From positions 1 to 19,636 of the forward strand of contig USIY01000019.1 of NCBI GenBank assembly GCA_900554845.1: DNA of 19,636 nt. Reading direction: 5' to 3'. The notes beneath the pieces are model-generated. The model was given only the letters and a program-made list of their open reading frames with translations. It was not told the DNA's origin and made no database searches. Position 1 is the stretch's first letter; the number at the start of each line of letters is the position of its first letter. Positions 6,818 to 13,280 of this stretch are shown here, piece by piece. Made by a program: the position numbers and the translations under genes. The stretch is from an uncultured Bacteroidales bacterium (GTDB lineage: Bacteria; Bacteroidota; Bacteroidia; Bacteroidales; Muribaculaceae).

Positions 6818-7336
6818 TTATATAGCTGTTTCAAAAGTGGAATCCGGGGTGGAGAGGCTGGTCTTGATCAGGAAACCGGAAACTCCCTTAAGTTTCTCCT
6901 TGTTGAAGTCCCATGTGAACTGGATGGTTTTGCCGGGCTCATTCTCAAAGACACTGTCACTGTCTTTTGCCAGCTTGTCCACGCCGACGTTAATTACTCC
7001 CTCGGGCTGGTCGTCCTTTAGAGGAGAAATGAGGATATTCTCATCTTTACCTTCTGGAAGAGCTTTCTTGACTGTAAGAGTAAACGTGGCCACTACGGTA
7101 CTTTTGAAAAGTTCGCTCTGAGCCATGGTCACCTTTGCGTCGGAGAAGTATTCGGAGTCGAATTTCACCTCGTAAGCTATGGCGGTGGGATCTTCTTCCG
7201 ATGCTTCAGGCGCCTCTTGCTCGACCGGAACCGTTGAATCAATGACCGTTGATCCGTTCTTTTCGCCGGTTCTGTTGCCCCCGCAGGCGCACATAATGGT
7301 AGTCAAGAGCACACATACAAAATACTTTGCTTTCAT
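6818..7336 (-). CDS. Lipoprotein, unknown
   Basis: The product has 172 residues. The N-terminus has a basic start, a hydrophobic core and a lipobox-like MCAC with Cys18 followed by GG, so SPII processing and lipid anchoring are expected. An acidic low-complexity linker follows (EQEAPEASEEDPT, about 40-52). The remaining 120 residues look like a beta-sandwich of alternating strands (VVATFTLTVKKAL, GKTIQFTWDF, VSGFLIKTSL). I recognise no family. The gene sits 77 bp after the PENGY-motif lipoprotein gene in the leftward set. Its overall style, a short lipoprotein with an acidic linker, matches the product encoded at 15150 on the opposite arm, though I could not align them convincingly. Confidence 0.72.
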   Translation of the reverse strand: MKAKYFVCVLLTTIMCACGGNRTGEKNGSTVIDSTVPVEQEAPEASEEDPTAIAYEVKFDSEYFSDAKVTMAQSELFKSTVVATFTLTVKKALPEGKDENILISPLKDDQPEGVINVGVDKLAKDSDSVFENEPGKTIQFTWDFNKEKLKGVSGFLIKTSLSTPDSTFETAI

Positions 7337-7413
7337 ATTTCTTGAATTTACAATATTACTGCCAATACTAATTTATGATTTTTTTGATTTTTATATTCTT
7401 ATGAATCAAGTCA

Positions 7414-8142
7414 TTAGTCCAGCCCGTTGAAGGTCTGGCCGTAGGCTATCTGTTTTACGTAGACGTAGCAACTCGACCAGCTGCTGGCGATGAAGTATGG
7501 CTGTCCGTTGGGACGCACAACCTGAATCAGGACGTCCTTGGATGACTCCGAGCCGGAGTATTTCAGCCGGAAGGTATAGACTGTGCCACCGAGCAACTGA
7601 GCCTCCTCCTTGCTCTTATAAGTAAGTTCAAAGGTGTAAGGCCGGGTGGGATTGTATCCGTTTTCGGGAGTTGCGCCCTTCAGGAATGCTGCTACCTGAT
7701 ATGGGCGGAAATAGTTGGCATCGGTGCTCTTATACATGTCGAGAAGACGTTGCTGCAGTCGGTCGGTGAAGGTGGATTCGGTGCACGAAGACCTGATGCA
7801 CTCCAGCCCAATCTTTGATCCGCGCTGGTAGTATACTTCCATTCCCACGAGGGGAAGAACAGCCGCTCCGACAGGGGTGCCTCCAATCTGGGACTGCAGA
7901 TCCTGAAACGAACTCTGCGAACCGGGAAAGGCACTGAGCGTGACTGTTGCCATGCTGCCTGGTTGGGGATTGTCGATGTCGAAGTCACCGCTCACGGTTC
8001 CTGTGACCTTAGCGTCATCGAGCGATTTGATACCCTTCCATGTCGGTGTCCCCGGATCGTCGCTGCATGATGCGGCACCACACGACATGATTCCGGACAT
8101 GCAAAGGGCTGTCAATAACAGGTTGAAACCTTTAATTTTCAT
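7414..8142 (-). CDS. Lipoprotein with a PENGY-motif domain (DUF6935-like), paralogue of the 11730 product
   Basis: The product has 242 residues. It starts with a signal peptide and lipobox IMSC (Cys21). From about residue 75 the sequence aligns with the protein encoded at 11730-12494. Matching segments are TPVGAAVL...GLECI, the motif RPYQVAAFLKGATPENGYNP, a TF.L.YSGSESSKD strand, and a C-terminal YVYVKQ...TFNGL. The RPY...KGAxPxNGYxP signature resembles a family I recall as DUF6935, seen in gut Firmicutes and Bacteroidetes; that name is uncertain. A GC-rich hairpin (8224-8256) lies in the gap behind the repeat-protein gene upstream. The lipid anchor and the paralogy are visible in the sequence. 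The function is unknown, and a role in a shared envelope system rests only on its place in a mirrored regulon. Confidence 0.75.
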   Translation of the reverse strand: MKIKGFNLLLTALCMSGIMSCGAASCSDDPGTPTWKGIKSLDDAKVTGTVSGDFDIDNPQPGSMATVTLSAFPGSQSSFQDLQSQIGGTPVGAAVLPLVGMEVYYQRGSKIGLECIRSSCTESTFTDRLQQRLLDMYKSTDANYFRPYQVAAFLKGATPENGYNPTRPYTFELTYKSKEEAQLLGGTVYTFRLKYSGSESSKDVLIQVVRPNGQPYFIASSWSSCYVYVKQIAYGQTFNGLD

Positions 8143-8223
8143 TTTGTTTTGTGTATATTCACAGTTATTGATGTATGCTTATCAAGAAGCTTACAATCTT
8201 TGCTAAATTCTACAATTTCAGGA

Positions 8224-8256
8224 ATCAGGCCGGTTGATGAAACATCCGGACCTGAT
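8224..8256 (-). terminator. Intergenic hairpin after the large repeat-protein gene
   Basis: ATCAGGCCGG (8224-8233) pairs with CCGG-A-CCTGAT (8246-8256), a 10-bp stem with one bulged A and a 12-nt loop. It lies 14 bp beyond the stop at 8270 in the leftward transcript. There is no strong T tract, so it may reduce rather than stop read-through into the lipoprotein gene at 8142. Confidence 0.45.
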
Positions 8257-8269
8257 CCGTATGTGAAGA

Positions 8270-10216
8270 TTATTTCACCAATATTTTCTTACCGGCGACA
8301 ATGTAGATTCCGGTGGGAAGATATTTCAAATCCTCTCTTGAGATGTTACGCTTTACAAGAATACCTTGCAGATTGTAGACGTCGACATGTCCAAATGTGT
8401 CAGCGTTGACATCATCGATACCAGCCGTAGGCATATCCTCCATCATGACCATGATATACGCCATGTTACCCTCGATTGCTGCTATAGAACATTCTTCTTC
8501 CGGGGGATTTTTAATGTCGAAGATTGGAATTGTCTTTTCTCCTATTCTAATCTTAAGATCACTGGCAAATGTGTAACCGGCGACTGCTTTGAGGTTTATC
8601 TGCATGTAATATTTCTGCCCCTCTTCAACAGGTTTGGTATCATCAAATACATCTGTCCAGCCCGTTATTTCGTCGAATTTCACCCAGAAACTTTCTTTTA
8701 CCTCGACATTTTCATCAAAGACGATTATTTCATCAGGATTCGGCAGTATCTGTCCCGGTTGAGGACGAGTCAACCCTAAAATAGTCAGGTCATCTATATA
8801 TTGGATTTCCGGCATTTCATCGGCAAGGATACCAATAATAAGAGTTCCATAATAATTAGCTTTGAACATTGTTTGCGCTGGATCTTCGAGGTTTCTGTCC
8901 GGCACTTCCTTACCATTGAAGAATACTTTCATATCATAAGCGAAATCATATCCGTCAACTGCAAGAGCATCAATGCGGACAGCATATTTCTTGTCAGACT
9001 CAAACGGACTGTCTTCGTCAGCAAAAACGAAATCACCTTTTTCTTCGCTATATACCATCCAATAAGCCTTAAAATTAACATTTTCTCCCAGAGAAATATC
9101 CTCTGTTGCAGGTTTCTCTCCGATTATAGGCCGGTAAAGTCCGGTGAGCTTAACATTATGAATCAGCGTTCCTTCCTCACGATAAGCGGCTGTTATTTTT
9201 ACCGGAGCATCCGGCATGTACATTGAGGTTGTTGAATGGGTTGGGAAAATAACATTTGCTGACTTGTCGCACTCTACAATCCATTCCTTGAATCTCATGC
9301 CGTGAGCAGGTTCATCTGCAATAACAGTAATGTATGTGCCTGGTTTTGCTTCTGTTACTTCAAATTTTTCATCACCTTCCCAAATGTAGGCTTTGCCGTT
9401 GACAACAGTAATCGAATGTGATTCCGGTTTTGATACCACAATTTCCGGTGAGTATCCATAGCTGTATGAGTAATCTTCCTTGATAGTGGGCTTGTCGTGT
9501 GTCCATTCCTGACCATCAATAGTCAGCGTAAAATCCGCAGAAAGTTTATAATATTCTACTTCAACTCTTACTTGGGCAACGACTCTGTAAGTCCCTTCGG
9601 TAAAATTTGTCTGGTCATAGTCATCCCATGTATTGTCTTCATTCTTTTTCTGCCATCTTGTCATCGAATGCGGGATATGTGCCAACGAGCCTTCACTCAT
9701 AGTGAACATGGGAGTCTTTTTCTGCTTGGCGTACCCTATTATGTCCATAATGTCAGAAGTCGCTGAGACAGCGGTGACCTCTTTGTTTATCCTAAATTCG
9801 GGCGAGTGAGCATAACCATAAGAAGATGTTTCATCGATAACTTGCGCTGGTTCAGTTTCCCAGTCCACGCCATCAACAGTCAGAGACCAGTCAGTAGCCA
9901 ACCTGTAGGTTTTGCTCCAGATATCCATCTGGATATCCATTCTGTAAATGCCCGGGGTGAATTTAGTCTCATTGTAGTTAACCCATTCGTCTGCCTCGGT
10001 TTTCTTCATCCATCTAGCCATCGATATGTAAGGATTGGCACCTTCGCTGGTGGTAATGGTGAAGTCAGGACGCGTACACTCCTTGTCATCGCCGATAATG
10101 TCGGCGATATTGGAGGTCGCCGTAACGGTGGCGATTTCAGTACGGGGCGTCTGTGCCACCGTGTTAAGACAGGTGACGAGAAGTCCTAAAAGGACGAGGT
10201 AAATTTTAGCTTTCAT
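8270..10216 (-). CDS. Large secreted multi-domain repeat protein with T9SS-like tail
   Basis: I choose the ATG at 10216 (648 residues): it starts the signal peptide MKAKIYLVLLGLLV...TVAQ and avoids overlap with the upstream TMEM43 gene. A longer frame opens at 10282 but adds 22 non-signal residues. Two repeats (28-146 and 147-264) match the three in the 4320 product. Residues 266-346 resemble a divergent InlB B-repeat/Flg_new domain (AKPGTYITVIAD...RFKEW...MPDAPVKITAAY). Two further modules (355-466 and 477-590) have the plan LxxPxxG...W...F..GKKYxVxIxLxAxxGYxFA. The C-terminus (605-648) reads VYNLQGILV...LPTGIYIVAGKKILVK, a T9SS type A-like sorting tail. Such architecture suits a cell-surface adhesin or binding scaffold. 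The ligand is unknown. Confidence 0.8.
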   Translation of the reverse strand: MKAKIYLVLLGLLVTCLNTVAQTPRTEIATVTATSNIADIIGDDKECTRPDFTITTSEGANPYISMARWMKKTEADEWVNYNETKFTPGIYRMDIQMDIWSKTYRLATDWSLTVDGVDWETEPAQVIDETSSYGYAHSPEFRINKEVTAVSATSDIMDIIGYAKQKKTPMFTMSEGSLAHIPHSMTRWQKKNEDNTWDDYDQTNFTEGTYRVVAQVRVEVEYYKLSADFTLTIDGQEWTHDKPTIKEDYSYSYGYSPEIVVSKPESHSITVVNGKAYIWEGDEKFEVTEAKPGTYITVIADEPAHGMRFKEWIVECDKSANVIFPTHSTTSMYMPDAPVKITAAYREEGTLIHNVKLTGLYRPIIGEKPATEDISLGENVNFKAYWMVYSEEKGDFVFADEDSPFESDKKYAVRIDALAVDGYDFAYDMKVFFNGKEVPDRNLEDPAQTMFKANYYGTLIIGILADEMPEIQYIDDLTILGLTRPQPGQILPNPDEIIVFDENVEVKESFWVKFDEITGWTDVFDDTKPVEEGQKYYMQINLKAVAGYTFASDLKIRIGEKTIPIFDIKNPPEEECSIAAIEGNMAYIMVMMEDMPTAGIDDVNADTFGHVDVYNLQGILVKRNISREDLKYLPTGIYIVAGKKILVK

Positions 10217-10241
10217 GATTGTTTGTGTTATAAAGTTGAAA

Positions 10242-11516
10242 TTAGCTTGCAGCAGTCTCGGCAGCGGAATTATCCGAATCATTTACAGCTGCTGATTTTG
10301 CTTTTTGTTTTGATTTCTTCCACAGTAGCCAGATTGAAGCGGTGGCCACTGCAATTAAGGATATCCCAATTATGGGACGATAGAAGAGCCATGCTATGGA
10401 AATAATCAGAAGGCTCCATACAAAACCTATTACGCTACATACCAATCCTACACCCATATTCACAATACTGCCCAAAGCAGGGAACCACTTGAACAGCATG
10501 GAGAGGATTTCAAAGGTCATTTTCAGACCGCCTATTGCCATTAGAATGCCTACCAGCCTGAGTATCCATGTCAATGTAGAGTTATCATTATGCGCACCCT
10601 GAAACATATTTTCCATGCTGACAGAACCCATTTCCACGCGAGAAAAATTATTTCCATTAGCAGACATGTATGGTTCGAAGGTGTCCCCGCTCACTTTTGC
10701 AATCAGAGAGACCTGCGCCGATGGAACCGCCTTGAATATAACACGGACATCGCCTATCTGCGGATTGCCAGAGCTTTTACCAATGTAAGCTGTATTGCCG
10801 TTAACCGCCAGATAGGGAATCTCCTTCCCCGTGGAGTCGGCAAGTTGCCTGACGTCAACTCTGCCGGACGCACGTAGACTTTCGATGATGTCATGGTTTA
10901 GTGTCGCCTTTTGGACAGAATCCATAGAGAGGGTTATGTCTTTCTCACCACTTATGGAGTTTTTGAGAAAATCGGGAAGATTATATGCCCCGAACGTGAC
11001 ATCTTCCGCCAACTGTTTCTCATTCTCCAGCTCGGTTATCACAAAGTTTGAGTTCTGGTAAGCCGGATCATGGAACTCTGCGGAGTTTATCGGGGCATTG
11101 GTCCACTTTTTCTTGTAAGTGTAGGTCGTGACAGTTTCTTCCGATCCTCCGAACTTCTCGCGTTTTTCTTCTTTACTGTATTCCTGCCACTGGTAATATT
11201 CCACATTACGGATTAGTTTGATGGCCGGCACAGCGGCTCCGAACATCTCGTCTCTCAACGTGTCGTGTGATTCTGCCATTGCAGTAGCATGAATCAATTG
11301 TCCGTTAAGGTCAGTTTTGACTTCCGAAACATTGTCGACATGCACAGCCGTTCCCTGTGCCTCTTTAATCGTTTCTGCCGTCTTTACTGCTCGTCCTTCA
11401 TTCCAGAACAGAAGAACCGTGGCTCCGATGAACATCGCAAGCCCGGTGCCTATTTTCTTGAATGAATTAGACAGACGGCTTCCATAGCTTGTGGTATGGG
11501 TTTCTTGATACGCCAT
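10242..11516 (-). CDS. TMEM43-family membrane protein
   Basis: The 424-residue product shows the TMEM43/LUMA plan. There is one N-terminal membrane helix (about 22-40, TGLAMFIGATVLLFWNEGRAV), a long extracytoplasmic region, then a cluster of three or four hydrophobic helices near the C-terminus (LTWILRLVGILMAIGGLKM, VNMGVGLVCSVIGFVWSLLI, IIGISLIAVATASIWLLWKK) and a Lys/Ala-rich tail. FWNEGRAVKTAETI is the conserved start of the family. Human TMEM43 lies in the inner nuclear membrane; the bacterial role is unknown. This gene is first in the leftward set and starts 35 bp from a -7 box in the shared divergent control region. As the only multi-pass membrane protein of the set, it is the likeliest inner-membrane component if these proteins work together. 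Confidence 0.85.
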   Translation of the reverse strand: MAYQETHTTSYGSRLSNSFKKIGTGLAMFIGATVLLFWNEGRAVKTAETIKEAQGTAVHVDNVSEVKTDLNGQLIHATAMAESHDTLRDEMFGAAVPAIKLIRNVEYYQWQEYSKEEKREKFGGSEETVTTYTYKKKWTNAPINSAEFHDPAYQNSNFVITELENEKQLAEDVTFGAYNLPDFLKNSISGEKDITLSMDSVQKATLNHDIIESLRASGRVDVRQLADSTGKEIPYLAVNGNTAYIGKSSGNPQIGDVRVIFKAVPSAQVSLIAKVSGDTFEPYMSANGNNFSRVEMGSVSMENMFQGAHNDNSTLTWILRLVGILMAIGGLKMTFEILSMLFKWFPALGSIVNMGVGLVCSVIGFVWSLLIISIAWLFYRPIIGISLIAVATASIWLLWKKSKQKAKSAAVNDSDNSAAETAAS

Positions 11517-11550
11517 AGTCGATTGGTTTAAGTGTTATTGTTTGTTGTCG

Positions 11551-11558
11551 CAAAATTA
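11551..11558 (-). promoter_or_regulatory. -7 box of the leftward operon
   Basis: On the minus strand this reads TAATTTTG, a match to the Bacteroidetes TANNTTTG element. No TTTG lies at -33. The end of an operator repeat (11579) sits exactly 20 bp upstream instead, which suggests an activator-dependent promoter. Confidence 0.65.
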
Positions 11559-11578
11559 GCGGTCATGACACCGAGGTG

Positions 11579-11677
11579 GTTTCAATCCAGGAACATCTTA
11601 TTGCAATTCTGGAACATCATAGGCTGAAAATCACGTGGATGTTCCTCAATTGAAACTGTTTGTTCCTGAATTGAAAC
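11579..11677. promoter_or_regulatory. Four-copy mirrored operator array controlling both arms
   Basis: A 16-bp motif occurs four times. Two are direct copies: GTTCCTCAATTGAAAC (11641-11656) and GTTCCTGAATTGAAAC (11662-11677). Two are inverted: 11579-11594 (reads GTTCCTGGATTGAAAC on the minus strand) and 11600-11615 (reads GTTCCAGAATTGCAAT). Copies within each pair are 21 bp apart, two helical turns. The pairs mirror each other about position 11628. On both sides the outer copy ends 20 bp before a TAATTTTG box. The tandem direct repeats with about 21-bp spacing just upstream of the core promoter resemble sites bound by LytTR-family regulators such as AgrA and ComE. The identity of the regulator is inferred. 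Confidence 0.75.
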
Positions 11678-11697
11678 CCGACCAAGCCGCTTATCTA

Positions 11698-11705
11698 TAA
11701 TTTTG
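11698..11705 (+). promoter_or_regulatory. -7 box of the rightward operon
   Basis: TAATTTTG matches the Bacteroidetes -7 element and is identical to the box facing the other way. It lies 20 bp after the last operator copy and about 25 bp before the chosen ATG at 11730. No -33 TTTG is present. Confidence 0.65.
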
Positions 11706-11729
11706 CCAACGAAACCAATCTTCACAGAT

Positions 11730-12494
11730 ATGAAAAGAGCGATAAGGAAAATATCCATCCTGATTCTGATTGTGGCACTCGCGCAGTCGGCCACTGACAT
11801 CTTGGCCTCGGAGTCCCCAGACATTCTAAAGGAAATAGGACAGCAGGTGAAGAATGACATTTCCAACGACATTCGCAACAGAAGCCGACAGGCTGTGAGA
11901 AATGCAACAGACAAAGCTCGTCAAAAAATGACGAGTGGAGTCAGTAATGCCCACAGAGGTCCAAAGAAGACTGTCAAAATAGAAAAATTTCCGGAGAGTG
12001 TTGCGGAATTTCAAGCCTTATGGAAAGAAAAAGGTATTACTCCTGAAGGGACTGTCGCCCTTCAAGTCATCGCGCTCGGGATGTGTAGCGAAATTGATCT
12101 TGAAACCGGGCTTCAATGTATGGAAATGATCAGTACGCCTACCGGGCTTACAAGCCATGCAAAGGACAGATTACGGGAATGGTATGCCGCCGGAACTAAT
12201 ACTCCGCGTCCATATCAGGCAGCGTCATTCATGAAAGGAGCGAAACCTGACAATGGTTATAATCCGAAACGACCACTGTCGATGGTGATGAGAATTGTAG
12301 AGACAAAGGAATTAGAAGACGGTGATCTTGTGACAGTACGTCTTGAATATTCCGGTTCTGAAAGTTCAAACGACATAAAGATAACGGTGAAACGCCCTGA
12401 TGATGACGACTATTATTATATTCACGCCAATGGGTCGATGTATACGAAGGTTCGCAAAAAGAAACGCGACACTACATACTATGGCCTTCGGTAG
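11730..12494 (+). CDS. Exported PENGY-motif protein with a basic helix, paralogue of the 7414 lipoprotein
   Basis: I take the ATG at 11730 (254 residues), which begins a signal peptide (KRAIRKISILILIVALAQS, cleavage near ILA at about 26). An alternative TTG at 11703 overlaps the -7 box and is unlikely. After the signal comes a 40-residue basic amphipathic helix (KNDISNDIRNRSRQAVRNAT). From about residue 85 it aligns with the lipoprotein encoded at 7414-8142: TPEGTVALQVIAL...GLQCM, RPYQAASFMKGAKPDNGYNP, TVRLEYSGSESSNDIKITVKRP. Unlike its paralogue it has no lipobox, and it ends in a run of acidic then basic residues (DDDDYYY, RKKKRD). It is the first gene of the rightward arm. The domain resembles the family I recall as DUF6935; the function is unknown. 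Confidence 0.75.
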   Translation: MKRAIRKISILILIVALAQSATDILASESPDILKEIGQQVKNDISNDIRNRSRQAVRNATDKARQKMTSGVSNAHRGPKKTVKIEKFPESVAEFQALWKEKGITPEGTVALQVIALGMCSEIDLETGLQCMEMISTPTGLTSHAKDRLREWYAAGTNTPRPYQAASFMKGAKPDNGYNPKRPLSMVMRIVETKELEDGDLVTVRLEYSGSESSNDIKITVKRPDDDDYYYIHANGSMYTKVRKKKRDTTYYGLR

Positions 12495-12527
12495 AGCGAA
12501 TGGCCTTTCATCCTAAATATATCGAAT

Positions 12528-12800
12528 ATGTATAACAAAGACGAACAGCACTCCACGTCCGGAGACATTCAGCCTGACGAGGTGCAACTTCTGATTGATC
12601 AGCGTATGGCATACCTGATTGAAAGAGAGAGAGAAGAAGCTGGCATGATTAAGTCAGAATCAAATGCGAGCAATCGAATGTGTTTCCAGAACAATGGATT
12701 TAGTCGAATCAAAAATTTGTTCGGAAGAACTCACAACAAAGATGATAAAGAATCGGCATTATTAGACAACATACAAAATAAGAACACCGGTTATGAATAA
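12528..12800 (+). CDS. Small cytosolic-looking protein, unknown
   Basis: The product has 90 residues, highly charged, with no signal peptide or membrane segment. The middle (about 19-40) is a predicted helix, VQLLIDQRMAYLIEREREEA. The rest is Asn/Ser/Lys-rich and probably disordered. Its stop overlaps the start of the next gene (ATGAATAA, 12793-12800), so the two are probably translationally coupled. No family is recognised. It is one of only two genes in the rightward arm whose product seems to stay in the cytoplasm, which sets it apart from its exported neighbours. Confidence 0.6.
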   Translation: MYNKDEQHSTSGDIQPDEVQLLIDQRMAYLIEREREEAGMIKSESNASNRMCFQNNGFSRIKNLFGRTHNKDDKESALLDNIQNKNTGYE

Positions 12801-13257
12801 AGGAAACTGGATAGCAGTAAGGAAGAACAGTCTTTACGACAATTTCAATCTGCCTCCGCAAGCTAAGGAACAGGCGGAAAGAATATTTGACGGCATGCTG
12901 AAATTGGCTGAAGAGTGCAAAGATCAGGCGGAGTTCGAGACTCGGCTGGCCTCATCGCCGCTTACACAGGAATACAACAGACTTTTCCAACGATTTTCTA
13001 AATACGTCAAAATGCCTGACGGTATGCCTTCACAGGCTGATGTAATAAAAGGAATGGCTACAAATACGGCAAAGACATCCGCTGTTAACATGATTCGTAA
13101 TCAGGCGCGCAGCTGGCTGATCAACGCATTGCCCGATGAAGTGTCGGATTGGCTTATATACCGATGGTACAAAGTGCCCGTATTGGGTGAAGTCCGTTCG
13201 TTTTTCAACTTACGTGACAGTTTCCGTCGTTGGTTCGGACTTAAGAAAAAGAAATGA
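12793..13257 (+). CDS. Small protein with amphipathic basic C-terminus, unknown
   Basis: The product has 154 residues and no signal peptide. It is largely helical (QAKEQAERIFDGMLKLAEEC; KTSAVNMIRNQARSWLINAL). It ends in a tryptophan- and arginine-rich stretch, DWLIYRWYKVPVLGEV, then FRRWFGLKKKK, which could dock onto the inner face of the membrane. It overlaps the preceding gene by 8 bp, suggesting the two products act as a pair. The next gene starts 23 bp later. I recognise no family. A peripheral membrane role is inferred only from the tail composition. Confidence 0.65.
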   Translation: MNKGNWIAVRKNSLYDNFNLPPQAKEQAERIFDGMLKLAEECKDQAEFETRLASSPLTQEYNRLFQRFSKYVKMPDGMPSQADVIKGMATNTAKTSAVNMIRNQARSWLINALPDEVSDWLIYRWYKVPVLGEVRSFFNLRDSFRRWFGLKKKK

Positions 13258-13280
13258 TTAAATAACCAAAAAATAACATT

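Noticed and set aside
10217..10282. Upstream start at 10282 for the large repeat protein
   Set aside because: The extra 22 residues precede a complete signal peptide and overlap the end of the TMEM43 gene. The ATG at 10216 is better.
11703..11729. TTG start at 11703 for the first rightward gene
   Set aside because: It falls inside the predicted -7 box, whereas the ATG at 11730 begins a proper signal peptide.
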